This document shows positions 56,631-64,000 of a stretch of 64,000 bases of DNA, one piece after another. This DNA comes from Flavobacteriales bacterium UBA2669 (GTDB taxonomy: Bacteria > Bacteroidota > Bacteroidia > Flavobacteriales_E > Vicingaceae). The notes under the pieces were generated by a model. That model saw nothing but the letters and a program-made list of their open reading frames with translations, was not told the DNA's origin and made no database searches. The DNA is taken from assembly GCA_002359215.1 (NCBI GenBank), contig DEMN01000007.1, positions 274,918 through 338,917 of the forward strand, written 5' to 3'. How positions within the stretch are numbered: the first letter of the stretch is position 1; each line of letters starts with the position of its first letter. The position numbers were made by a program, and so were the translations under genes.

Positions 56631-57887
56631 ATGAAAAGAAAATTATTATTTACTACATCATTTTCAGTTTTTCTTATAGGTGCGATTTCTGCACAACAAA
56701 TAACTGATACAGTAACGACAAACCCTTCTTATACAAATGAAGTGTATTATAATTTACAATCAGGAAATGAACAATCTATTCAAAGAAACGATTGGGACTT
56801 AGCATTCGCTTCAGATGGAATTGGTTTTGGGAGTTCTACAATTAGAATAAATGGCGGTCAAGGAACGGAATTGTTTTTATACGGAAATGATACTACTCAA
56901 TGGAATTTAGTTGATACAACCGGGTTTAACTGGCAAGCTAACCAATTAATAAATGCAGATACTTCATGGGAAACAGGTGCTTTTAATAATAGAACACCTC
57001 AAAGTAGTTTTGATTTAGGTTGGGGAACGTATAACATGATAACTCATCTTGTGGAAGGGGATAGAATCTTTATTCTTAAGTTATCTAGTGGAGCATATAA
57101 AAAATTTATTGTAGATAAATTACAAAGTAGTGTTTACTATTTTAGATATGCAGACTTGAATGGAAATAATTTGGTAAATGCTACTGTAACCAAAACAAAC
57201 CATAGTGGACAAAATTTTGGCTATTACTCAATTCAAAGTCAACAGGAATTAAGTAGAGAACCAACTTCAAATTCTTGGGATTTGCTGTTTACTAAATATG
57301 TAACTGATTTAGGTGGAGGCGTTTATTATGGAGTAACAGGCGTACTTGCTAATGTTGGAGCAAGAGTAGCACAGGTAAATGGCATAGATGTAAACACGGT
57401 TTCACATATAGGTCAAAATTATACTTTTGATATAGGTACAATAGGTTACGATTGGAAAACATTTAATATGACTACTTTCCAATATGATATAGAAGATAGC
57501 TTAGTATATTTTGTTGAAACAGTAAATTCTGAAATTTATAAGATTATATTTACTGGTTTTGGAGGTAGTGCTAATGGTAATTATATCTTCACTAAGGAAT
57601 TAGTCGGGACTGTAGGTCTTGGAGAAGAGTTCTCTCAAAAAACTATATTAAATGTTTATCCTAACCCGGCAAAAGATGTTGTTAATGTGATATTTAATGC
57701 AAATACAAATACAAATCAGATTTCAATTATGGACATTACAGGTAAAGAGGTTGTTAAACAACAACTTAACTTGGCGATAGGGTTAAATAAAACAACTGTT
57801 TCACTAAATAATTTAAATGCCGGAGTATATTTCTTATCAATTATTTCAGATAATAAAATAGAAACACAAAAATTAATCATTCAATAA
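56631..57887 (+). CDS. T9SS-secreted HmuY-like haem-binding protein
   Basis: 418 residues: signal peptide (MKRKLLFTTSFSVFLIGAISAQ), two HmuY-like halves (NDWDLAFASDGIG at about 53-65 and NSWDLLFTKYVTDLGG in the middle; W-D-[IL]-x-F is the family's characteristic strand), and a type A T9SS domain from about 340 (LNVYPNPAKDVVNV ... QKLIIQ). HmuY proteins are haem-binding surface proteins in Porphyromonas and relatives. Export by T9SS places this one outside the cell. First gene of the operon. Confidence 0.82.
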   Translation: MKRKLLFTTSFSVFLIGAISAQQITDTVTTNPSYTNEVYYNLQSGNEQSIQRNDWDLAFASDGIGFGSSTIRINGGQGTELFLYGNDTTQWNLVDTTGFNWQANQLINADTSWETGAFNNRTPQSSFDLGWGTYNMITHLVEGDRIFILKLSSGAYKKFIVDKLQSSVYYFRYADLNGNNLVNATVTKTNHSGQNFGYYSIQSQQELSREPTSNSWDLLFTKYVTDLGGGVYYGVTGVLANVGARVAQVNGIDVNTVSHIGQNYTFDIGTIGYDWKTFNMTTFQYDIEDSLVYFVETVNSEIYKIIFTGFGGSANGNYIFTKELVGTVGLGEEFSQKTILNVYPNPAKDVVNVIFNANTNTNQISIMDITGKEVVKQQLNLAIGLNKTTVSLNNLNAGVYFLSIISDNKIETQKLIIQ

Positions 57888-57903
57888 TCAATTTCAATGT
57901 CAG

Positions 57904-57943
57904 AATTCTCCATGTTCTTTTTAAAGAAAGGACTTGGAGAATT
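57904..57943 (+). other. Intercistronic hairpin between the HmuY-like gene and the chelatase
   Basis: Arms AATTCTCC and GGAGAATT enclose a smaller TTCTTT / AAAGAA stem. No T-run follows. Could stabilise the upstream mRNA or reduce read-through, giving more haem-binding protein than enzyme. Confidence 0.55.
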
Positions 57944-57969
57944 TATAAACTTAACTAAAATCGGAAACT

Positions 57970-58872
57970 ATGAAAAAAATAATCAATTCATTATTGTTAG
58001 TAACAGCTGTAGCATTATTCTCTTGCGGACAAACCAATGAAAATAATACAGTTGAAAATAAAGAAAAGAAAATAGGTGTTTTATTGGTAAATCATGGTTC
58101 TGTTGCTGAGTCATGGAGAAACATGTTGTTAGATGTAGAAACACAAGTAAGAGAAGAAGTTTTAAAAAACCCGAAGATTTCTAAGATTACAACTGCTTTT
58201 ATGGAATACACTGAACCATCAATAGCAACTCGTTTAAAAGAGTTTGATGAAGAAGGTTTTGACGAAGTAGTGTTGATACCAATTTTTTTAACAGTTAGTT
58301 CTCATTATTCACACGATATTCCTGTAATATGTGGTTTGCAGGTTGATCCTAAAATTCAAGAAACTCTTAAAAAAGAAAAAATAGAAGTATATAAAGCCAA
58401 TGCAAGAGTAACTATTACACCTCCATTAGATTACACTACTATTTTAAAGAAAAATGTTGAAAGAAGAGTAAATGCCTTAAGTGAAAATGCTGGAAACGAA
58501 GCAGTTTTATTGGTTGCTTATGGTGATGCCGACTATAACCAACAGTGGGAAAAAATGGTAGACGAAATTGGTAAATATCTTAAAATAAAAACAGGACATG
58601 AAAGTATTGCTTATGCTTGGTGTGGACATTTGGTAGGGTATTCTACTGATCCTACCTTAAACGGTATTCAAAAATTACATGAATTGGAAGATAACGTAAT
58701 TGTTATTCCCGTTTTGGTTGCTAATGACCCTTATTTTCAAAAGGATATTATTCAAAAAGCATGTGATATGGCTGAAGGTAAAGTGTTGTATAAACAAGAT
58801 GCTATTTTGCCTGATCCTAATATCAACCAATGGGTAGTAGATATTTCTAACCAAACAGTAGAAAATATTTAA
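57970..58872 (+). CDS. Lipoprotein chelatase of the CbiX/CbiK (class II chelatase) fold
   Basis: 300 residues: signal peptide with lipobox LFSC (Cys19), then two chelatase half-domains. Half 1 has the hallmark LLVNHGSVAESW with H42 and metal-site His in SSHYSHDIPV (H112, H115); half 2 starts with LLVAYGDADYN, where the His is lost, and has YAWCGHLVGY (H220). Cytoplasmic relatives insert Co2+ or Fe2+ into sirohydrochlorin; a lipid-anchored version cannot serve normal cytoplasmic B12 synthesis. Beside HmuY and TonB receptor genes, removal of iron from haem in the periplasm is the preferred inference. A B12-pathway role is the main alternative. Confidence 0.85.
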   Translation: MKKIINSLLLVTAVALFSCGQTNENNTVENKEKKIGVLLVNHGSVAESWRNMLLDVETQVREEVLKNPKISKITTAFMEYTEPSIATRLKEFDEEGFDEVVLIPIFLTVSSHYSHDIPVICGLQVDPKIQETLKKEKIEVYKANARVTITPPLDYTTILKKNVERRVNALSENAGNEAVLLVAYGDADYNQQWEKMVDEIGKYLKIKTGHESIAYAWCGHLVGYSTDPTLNGIQKLHELEDNVIVIPVLVANDPYFQKDIIQKACDMAEGKVLYKQDAILPDPNINQWVVDISNQTVENI

Positions 58873-58879
58873 TAGAAAA

Positions 58880-60292
58880 ATGAATAGGTTAATTGTTTTT
58901 AGTAAAAACCATGTTAGAGAATTGGTAGCAACAATTATTGTTGCTACCGTTTTTCTATATTTTTGGATAAACGGTCCTTTGCTTCAACGTGCAGAAATTT
59001 TAAGCATAGAATCTATAGAAACTAAATACTCTAACCCTGTAATTGTTGGTGAAGATGGTGTTGACCAAAAAAGAGATCTAACTTCATTTAAGACATTACA
59101 TTTTGAAGAAGAAGAAAACCATGGTTTTGGGTTGATTTTAGATAAAAAAACACCTGATAATCACTGGGGGTTTATAGCGGATGCTAAACACAATCCAGGG
59201 TTATCTGTCGAGTTAAAAAACAAAATTTTTGAGCATGCCAAAACTTATGCTGGAGAAGAAATGTTAGTTAATATTTATCCTTCTATGGACATGTATTATG
59301 CTACTATTGTTAATCCAAAAAATAATAAAACGATTATTTATCTAGAAAGCACCGCTATTGTTAAAAACATAAGGGGTTATGGCGGAGAGATTAATTTAGC
59401 AGTTTTTTTATCAGAAGATGGAACTATTGAACGTATCGAACATATTTCATCACACGAAACATCGAGTTATTTATCAGATATAAAAAATGCCGCGTTTTAT
59501 GAAGAGTTTAAAGGGATAAATATTACTAAAGGTAAACAACAAATAGATGCTGTTTCCGGAGCAACATTATCTACTGAAGCAATGGCAAAAACAGTATCTG
59601 CTTTAATAGAAAAAGGAACTCCTTACCCCATATCTAATTATGCAGAAATTAATGAAATCAATTATTTTAGCTTAGATGCTATTTTAAATAAAATCTGGAT
59701 GGTTCATTTATTGGTTATTTTTTTAATGTTTGTTTTTGCTATTCAGCAATGGATAAAAAAATCTAAAAGAAACATGATGATTTTAAGTGTTTTATCGCTT
59801 ATATATATCGGGTTTTTTTTAAATAATTCATTTACTTATATCACTTTTATCCACCCATTCTTAGGCACAACAGTATCATCATTTATGGGGCTGTACGCTT
59901 TAATGGTTTTATTGGGTGCCATTTGGGGAAAAAATACTTATTGTAAATATGTTTGTCCGTTTGGAAATATACAACGATTGTTAATTCACTTAAACCCTAT
60001 AAAAACTTCACGTAAATTTTTTATTTCTAATAAATGGGTAAAGCGTATTAGGGCTGCTCTAACAGTAATTTTATTGTCGGGTATATTGTTGGGATTAAGA
60101 AGTTGGAGCAATTTTGAATTATTCCCTGACTTATTTGGTTTAAGCGTTTTAAGTGTTTGGTTTATAGTGTCTGTTTTAACGATATTGGCAACACTTATTT
60201 ACCCGATGATATGGTGTCGTTTATTATGCCCAACCGGAGCAATATTAGATGGAATATCAGATTTAATAAACTATAAAAAAAGAAAAAGATGA
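58880..60292 (+). CDS. NosR-like FMN-binding membrane electron-transfer protein
   Basis: 470 residues. Transmembrane helix at 15-33, then a periplasmic FMN-binding domain with the covalent-flavin motif DAVSGATLST (T229; ApbE-type attachment), then four to five membrane helices with two CxxxCP motifs (C355/C359 in CKYVCPFG and C446/C450 in CRLLCPTG) typical of NosR/NapH-like proteins. A ferredoxin domain is absent. Such proteins pass electrons from the quinone pool or a cytosolic donor to a periplasmic flavin. 7 nt behind the chelatase gene. Confidence 0.88.
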   Translation: MNRLIVFSKNHVRELVATIIVATVFLYFWINGPLLQRAEILSIESIETKYSNPVIVGEDGVDQKRDLTSFKTLHFEEEENHGFGLILDKKTPDNHWGFIADAKHNPGLSVELKNKIFEHAKTYAGEEMLVNIYPSMDMYYATIVNPKNNKTIIYLESTAIVKNIRGYGGEINLAVFLSEDGTIERIEHISSHETSSYLSDIKNAAFYEEFKGINITKGKQQIDAVSGATLSTEAMAKTVSALIEKGTPYPISNYAEINEINYFSLDAILNKIWMVHLLVIFLMFVFAIQQWIKKSKRNMMILSVLSLIYIGFFLNNSFTYITFIHPFLGTTVSSFMGLYALMVLLGAIWGKNTYCKYVCPFGNIQRLLIHLNPIKTSRKFFISNKWVKRIRAALTVILLSGILLGLRSWSNFELFPDLFGLSVLSVWFIVSVLTILATLIYPMIWCRLLCPTGAILDGISDLINYKKRKR

Positions 60293-60900
60293 TAAATACA
60301 ACACCTTTTTATCACCAATCGTTAATTCAAACGATAAAAAAAGTTACAACATTATCTCCTGAAAATTTTGATGAATATTCTGTACAATTAATTGTTGATT
60401 TTTTAGAAATATCTCATCAACGTTTTTGCAATCAGCTAATTCCTGAAATTGAGCAAAACTTTTTATTATTAATTGATTATTTTCAAGATAATAATACCTT
60501 AAAAATTCTCTTTAATCTCTTTTTAAAATTTCAAATAGATTTTAAACAACATGTTCGTATTGAAGAAAAAACAATGTTTCCTTATGCTAAAATACTATAT
60601 AAAGCAAGCATTAGTAATTCTATTACCCCCGCCTTGTTTATCCATTTTAGTAAATATAATATTAAAGATTTTATCAATTCCCATGAAAATAGTGAATGTT
60701 ATTTAACAGAAATTATTTTTCTTTTTCAAAAGCAACAAGAAATTCAAAATCATACAATTTACAATGTATTGATTAAACAATTATGTCAATTTGATAATGA
60801 AATTAAAACACATGCTTGGATAGAAGATAATGTTCTTGTTAAGAAGGTAAAAGAAATAGAAGATGCTTTAGAAGATTTTGTAAAGACAGCTAAATCATAA
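60289..60900 (+). CDS. Hemerythrin-like di-iron protein
   Basis: 203 residues, four-helix HHE fold. Probable iron ligands H43 (ISHQRF), H88 and E92 (QHVRIEEK), H132 (SHENSE), H175 and E179 (KTHAWIEDN), similar to the di-iron repair proteins RIC/YtfE/ScdA. No N-terminal ScdA_N Cys motif and no signal peptide, so it is cytoplasmic. Its ATG overlaps the stop of the flavoprotein gene (ATGA), showing translational coupling. A role in oxygen/iron sensing, iron storage or Fe-S repair is possible. Confidence 0.85.
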   Translation: MINTTPFYHQSLIQTIKKVTTLSPENFDEYSVQLIVDFLEISHQRFCNQLIPEIEQNFLLLIDYFQDNNTLKILFNLFLKFQIDFKQHVRIEEKTMFPYAKILYKASISNSITPALFIHFSKYNIKDFINSHENSECYLTEIIFLFQKQQEIQNHTIYNVLIKQLCQFDNEIKTHAWIEDNVLVKKVKEIEDALEDFVKTAKS

Positions 60901-60905
60901 CTACT

Positions 60906-61229
60906 ATGGGAAAAGATAACCTATATATACTACATGAAAATAAATTTGGATACATAGCAAAATGTTCTTGTTGTAATCAAATTCAAGTTAGTTTAGGTAA
61001 TACGGTGTTTAATTTCTCTAAAAAAGAATATGAAGAATTTGACAGTTACTTTAATGAAATAAGAGCAACACATATTAAAAGTCTAAGTAAAAATCAAAAA
61101 TACATTATTAGAACTAATAAAGAAGGAGTTGCTATAACCGTAACTAATAACGAACTATTAGCAATAGTTGAACTTTTGAATTTTGCAAACATATTGCTGG
61201 AAGTGAGTGATTTAATGACAATTAATTGA
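60906..61229 (+). CDS. Small cysteine-containing protein (DUF6686-like)
   Basis: 107 residues, no signal peptide. YIAKCSCCNQIQVSLGNTVF holds a CxCC cluster; the pattern and length resemble the small DUF6686 family of Bacteroidota, with unknown function. Could bind iron or zinc. It starts 5 nt after the hemerythrin-like gene and its TGA overlaps the next ATG by one base. Confidence 0.75.
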   Translation: MGKDNLYILHENKFGYIAKCSCCNQIQVSLGNTVFNFSKKEYEEFDSYFNEIRATHIKSLSKNQKYIIRTNKEGVAITVTNNELLAIVELLNFANILLEVSDLMTIN

Positions 61230-63463
61230 TGAAACATTTTTTCTTTAACACATTCTTTATTTTATTGTCAGCATGGGTAACTGCTCAAAATGCTACTATA
61301 AACGTTTTGGACGAGGAAAATCGACCAATTCCATCGGCACATATAAAAATTATTGAAACCAATAAATTTATAATTTCAGATAATAAAGGGGAAGCAGTTA
61401 TACCATTTACTAATCAAAACCAATTAACTGTTGAGGTTTCTTTTATTGGGTATATAACTCAACAGAAAGTTTTAACACCTAATCAACAAGTTAAAATTAT
61501 ATTAGAAGAAGATGTAGTTTCTTTAAACTCTTTTGTAATTACGGGGCAATATGCTGAAAACAATCCTGAAAAAGCCGTTCAAAAAATAACCATTATTGAT
61601 AAAGAAAAAATTGATAAAATGGGAGCGGTAAATCTAACAGATGTACTTCAAAATGAAACTAATATTAGACTAACTCAAGATGGAATTTTAGGAAGTAGTA
61701 TGAGTTTGCAAGGTATGAGTGGCGAAAATGTTAAAATAATGATTGATGGCATTGCGGTTATAGGAAAACTAGATGGAAGTATTGATTTATCTCAACTTAA
61801 TTTAAATGATGTAGAACGAATAGAAATTGTAGAAGGACCAATGTCTGTTAACTACGGAACAGATGCGTTGGCAGGAGTGGTTAATATTATTACTAAAACT
61901 CCCAATAAGCAAGGATTAAAATTTTCTTTAAATTCTTATTATGAAAATGTAGGTAAATATAATTTAGATGGAACTGTTTCTCAGGCTTTTGGTAATCATG
62001 CTGTTTCGGTTAGTTTAGGAAGAAATTATTTTGATGGGTGGAAAGCAACTGATCCGCTTTTTAAAGAAAATAAACCTATTGCAGACTCAACAAGATTTAA
62101 AACTTGGAAACCTAAAGAACAATATTTCGGAAAGTTTAAATACCAATATCAGCAAAAAAACACTTCTGTAATATATACGTTAAGTGCTTTTGATGAAAAA
62201 ATAACTAATAGAGGGATGCCTCGTTTGCCTTATTACGAAACGGCTTTTGATGATTATTATAACACACAAAGAATTGATAATTCAGTTCAATTTAAAACGA
62301 AGCTTAACAAACAAAAACAGATAAATTTTTTAGCAGCTTATAATTATTTTGAAAGAGTTAAAAATACTTTTTTTAAAGATTTAACTACTCTTAATGAAGT
62401 GCTAACCATAAATCCTTCTGATCAAGATACAAGTGGTTTTGATTTAATAACTATCAGAACTTTTTTTGCTAATGCAAACGATGGTATTAAAGTAAACTAT
62501 CAGGTAGGAATAGATTTGAATAGAGAAACTGCAGAAGGGGTTAGAATTGAAAGTAATACAAAACAAATTGGAGATTACGCTGCGTTTGCTAGTTTAGAAT
62601 ATAAACCTTTCCAAAGTACTATAATCCGTCCGGGAATAAGGTATGCCTATAATACAGAATATGAAGCTCCTATTTTACCATCTATAAACGTTAAACAAAC
62701 CTTTAAAAAAATAAATATAAGAGCTTCTTATGCAAAAGGATTTAGAGCTCCTTCGTTAAAAGAGTTGTATTTTAATTTTGTTGATGTAAACCATAATATC
62801 GTTGGAAATAATAACCTTTTAGCAGAAACTTCTAATAATTTTAATCTTGCTATTAACTATTCCAGATTAAAAAAAGCCTTTTTGTTAAAGGTGGAAGTGG
62901 CATCATTTTATAATAAAATTGATGATTTAATCACCTTAGCACAAATAACAGGAAGTGAATATTCTTATGTAAATATTGGTTCTTTTTCAACCAATGGAAT
63001 TCAATTTAATGGTAATGTTTCTTATAATCATTTTATGATCGGTATAGGAGTTTCCTATATAGGAAGAGAAAATATGATTGCTTCTTTAAGCGGTGTTGAT
63101 AAATACAGTTATAGCCCCGAGTATAAAATAAACATGAATTATGAAGTGAAGAAATGGAAGAGTTTTATTGCACTCTTTTATAAATATAATGGCAAGCTAA
63201 CAAGTTTTGCAATAAATGGTAATGAAGAAGTTTATCAAACTTATATCAATCCTTATCAAATGGCTGATTTATCTTTAGGAAAGAAGTTTTTTCAAAATAA
63301 AATCGCAATTACGATTGGTTCTAAAAATCTTTTTGATGTAAAAAATGTTGGTGCTGTTGCTACAGGTGGCGCTCATTCTGGTGGTGGAGGAACTAGTATG
63401 ATTGCAATGGGTAGAACTTATTTTATTAAACTTAATTTGAATGTTAATTATGATAAGAAATAA
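61229..63463 (+). CDS. TonB-dependent outer-membrane receptor, probable haem type
   Basis: ATG at 61229 (TGATG overlap with the upstream stop), 744 residues. Signal peptide (about 1-20), CarboxypepD_reg-like domain at about 20-95, plug at about 115-228 (LQGMSGENVKIMIDG; PMSVNYGTDALAGVVNIITK), 22-strand barrel to the C-terminus. It has the FRAP box (FRAPSLKELYF, 505-515), a His at 522 and NNNLLAE at 527-533, near the FRAP-His-NPNL layout of haem receptors such as HmuR. Energised by TonB for uptake of haem or a related iron source. Confidence 0.9.
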   Translation: MKHFFFNTFFILLSAWVTAQNATINVLDEENRPIPSAHIKIIETNKFIISDNKGEAVIPFTNQNQLTVEVSFIGYITQQKVLTPNQQVKIILEEDVVSLNSFVITGQYAENNPEKAVQKITIIDKEKIDKMGAVNLTDVLQNETNIRLTQDGILGSSMSLQGMSGENVKIMIDGIAVIGKLDGSIDLSQLNLNDVERIEIVEGPMSVNYGTDALAGVVNIITKTPNKQGLKFSLNSYYENVGKYNLDGTVSQAFGNHAVSVSLGRNYFDGWKATDPLFKENKPIADSTRFKTWKPKEQYFGKFKYQYQQKNTSVIYTLSAFDEKITNRGMPRLPYYETAFDDYYNTQRIDNSVQFKTKLNKQKQINFLAAYNYFERVKNTFFKDLTTLNEVLTINPSDQDTSGFDLITIRTFFANANDGIKVNYQVGIDLNRETAEGVRIESNTKQIGDYAAFASLEYKPFQSTIIRPGIRYAYNTEYEAPILPSINVKQTFKKINIRASYAKGFRAPSLKELYFNFVDVNHNIVGNNNLLAETSNNFNLAINYSRLKKAFLLKVEVASFYNKIDDLITLAQITGSEYSYVNIGSFSTNGIQFNGNVSYNHFMIGIGVSYIGRENMIASLSGVDKYSYSPEYKINMNYEVKKWKSFIALFYKYNGKLTSFAINGNEEVYQTYINPYQMADLSLGKKFFQNKIAITIGSKNLFDVKNVGAVATGGAHSGGGGTSMIAMGRTYFIKLNLNVNYDKK

Positions 63464-64000
63464 TATTTTATATAACGTTCAACAATATATTTTCCAAGGG
63501 TTTTTAGTACTAATGGCATTGTTTTTTTATTCTTGCGAAAAAGAAGAACTTCCTGTTCCTTCCCACGATCCGGGAGATGTAATTACCAATAGTATAAAAA
63601 TGGAGTCTGATTATCGTAATCAGTTGTTTTTCGATTTAGAAACGAATAGTTTAGTAAAACAAAATCATAAAGTTATATGGGATTTAGGGTTTGAAACTTC
63701 TCCGAGTGGCAATAAAATAATTCTAAATGGATCAAAGTTTATGAAAGCAGCAAATGCACAAACATCTAGTTTTAATAGTGTAACCGATACAGTTGGATTA
63801 ACTTTTAAAATTGATATGCCTTCAGGAAGTATTGATAGTACTGCCATAGAAAATTGGACTCCAAACGATGTTTATGTAATTGACAGAGGTTATAATGAAT
63901 TAGGAACTCATCAGGGGTTTTGTAAAATTGAATTTTTGTCAGTAAACGCTAGTTTGTATGTTGTTCATTTCTCTAAATTAGATGGAACAAACGATTTTTC
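63450..64000 (+). CDS. HmuY-like lipoprotein (partial, runs off the window)
   Basis: ATG at 63450 overlaps the receptor stop by 14 nt. Signal peptide with lipobox FYSC (Cys29), mature part starting EKEELPVP. The sequence KVIWDLGFETSPSGN and NDVYVIDRGYN fits the HmuY haem-binding fold. A lipid-anchored companion to the T9SS-secreted HmuY-like protein; frame open to position 64000 (183 codons). Confidence 0.82.
   Translation, partial: MIRNNILYNVQQYIFQGFLVLMALFFYSCEKEELPVPSHDPGDVITNSIKMESDYRNQLFFDLETNSLVKQNHKVIWDLGFETSPSGNKIILNGSKFMKAANAQTSSFNSVTDTVGLTFKIDMPSGSIDSTAIENWTPNDVYVIDRGYNELGTHQGFCKIEFLSVNASLYVVHFSKLDGTNDF

Overview
The window is a low-GC chromosomal segment of a Bacteroidota bacterium, most likely a flavobacterium-like organism of the order Flavobacteriales. 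The evidence is type IX secretion (T9SS) sorting domains of both classes, many TonB/OMP-type barrels, promoter elements of the Bacteroidota form TAnnTTTG, very AT-rich spacers and the Bacteroidota-style acpP-fabF-rnc cluster. No rRNA, tRNA, CRISPR array, transposase or phage gene was seen. The last gene runs off the right edge.

Layout. 1-9 kb: a type-B T9SS surface protein, B12-dependent ribonucleotide reductase nrdJ, ispH and an unknown secreted protein. 9-15 kb: a tightly packed minus-strand run (gamma-carbonic-anhydrase-like protein, small membrane protein, PorV/PorQ-type barrel, HHH-domain barrel protein, rfbD, pabB). 15-27 kb: CNNM/CBS membrane protein, tdk, M28 peptidase, a RimB/RimK/desuccinylase-like peptide-modification operon, pheS, a secreted cyclophilin and acpP-fabF-rnc. 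27-32 kb: purN, polysaccharide deacetylase, rseP, alr. 32-45 kb: two tandem, paralogous T9SS adhesins of about 2,000 residues each. 45-53 kb: ddl, an Nfu-type Fe-S protein, an unusual SDR, an M3 peptidase, a phosphodiesterase and outer-membrane proteins. 53-56.4 kb: a TPR histidine kinase, its NarL/LuxR-type response regulator and a stand-alone 74-residue LuxR-type DNA-binding domain. 56.5-64 kb: a probable haem/iron acquisition operon.

Two connected stories stand out. First, an 18-bp dyad, ATAnG-n-CAWWTG-n-CGTAT, occurs upstream of five genes: the response regulator, the orphan LuxR domain, both giant adhesins and a small secreted protein at 19 kb. It has the 7-2-7 inverted TAC...GTA layout known for NarL-family regulators. 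At three of the promoters it sits exactly 22 nt before the -7 box (TAnnTTTG at two, a weaker TTTG box at the third). I infer that the two-component system autoregulates itself and controls the adhesins.

Second, the right-hand operon encodes a T9SS-secreted HmuY-like protein, a lipoprotein chelatase of the CbiX/CbiK fold, a membrane FMN/CxxxCP electron-transfer protein, a hemerythrin-fold protein, a small cysteine protein, a TonB receptor with FRAP box and a second HmuY-like lipoprotein. It lies behind two copies of an AATACC(C/T)TTTTTAAGGTATT palindrome. Together these suggest haem capture at the surface and reductive iron removal from haem outside the cytoplasm. The individual family calls are well supported. 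The combined pathway is inference.
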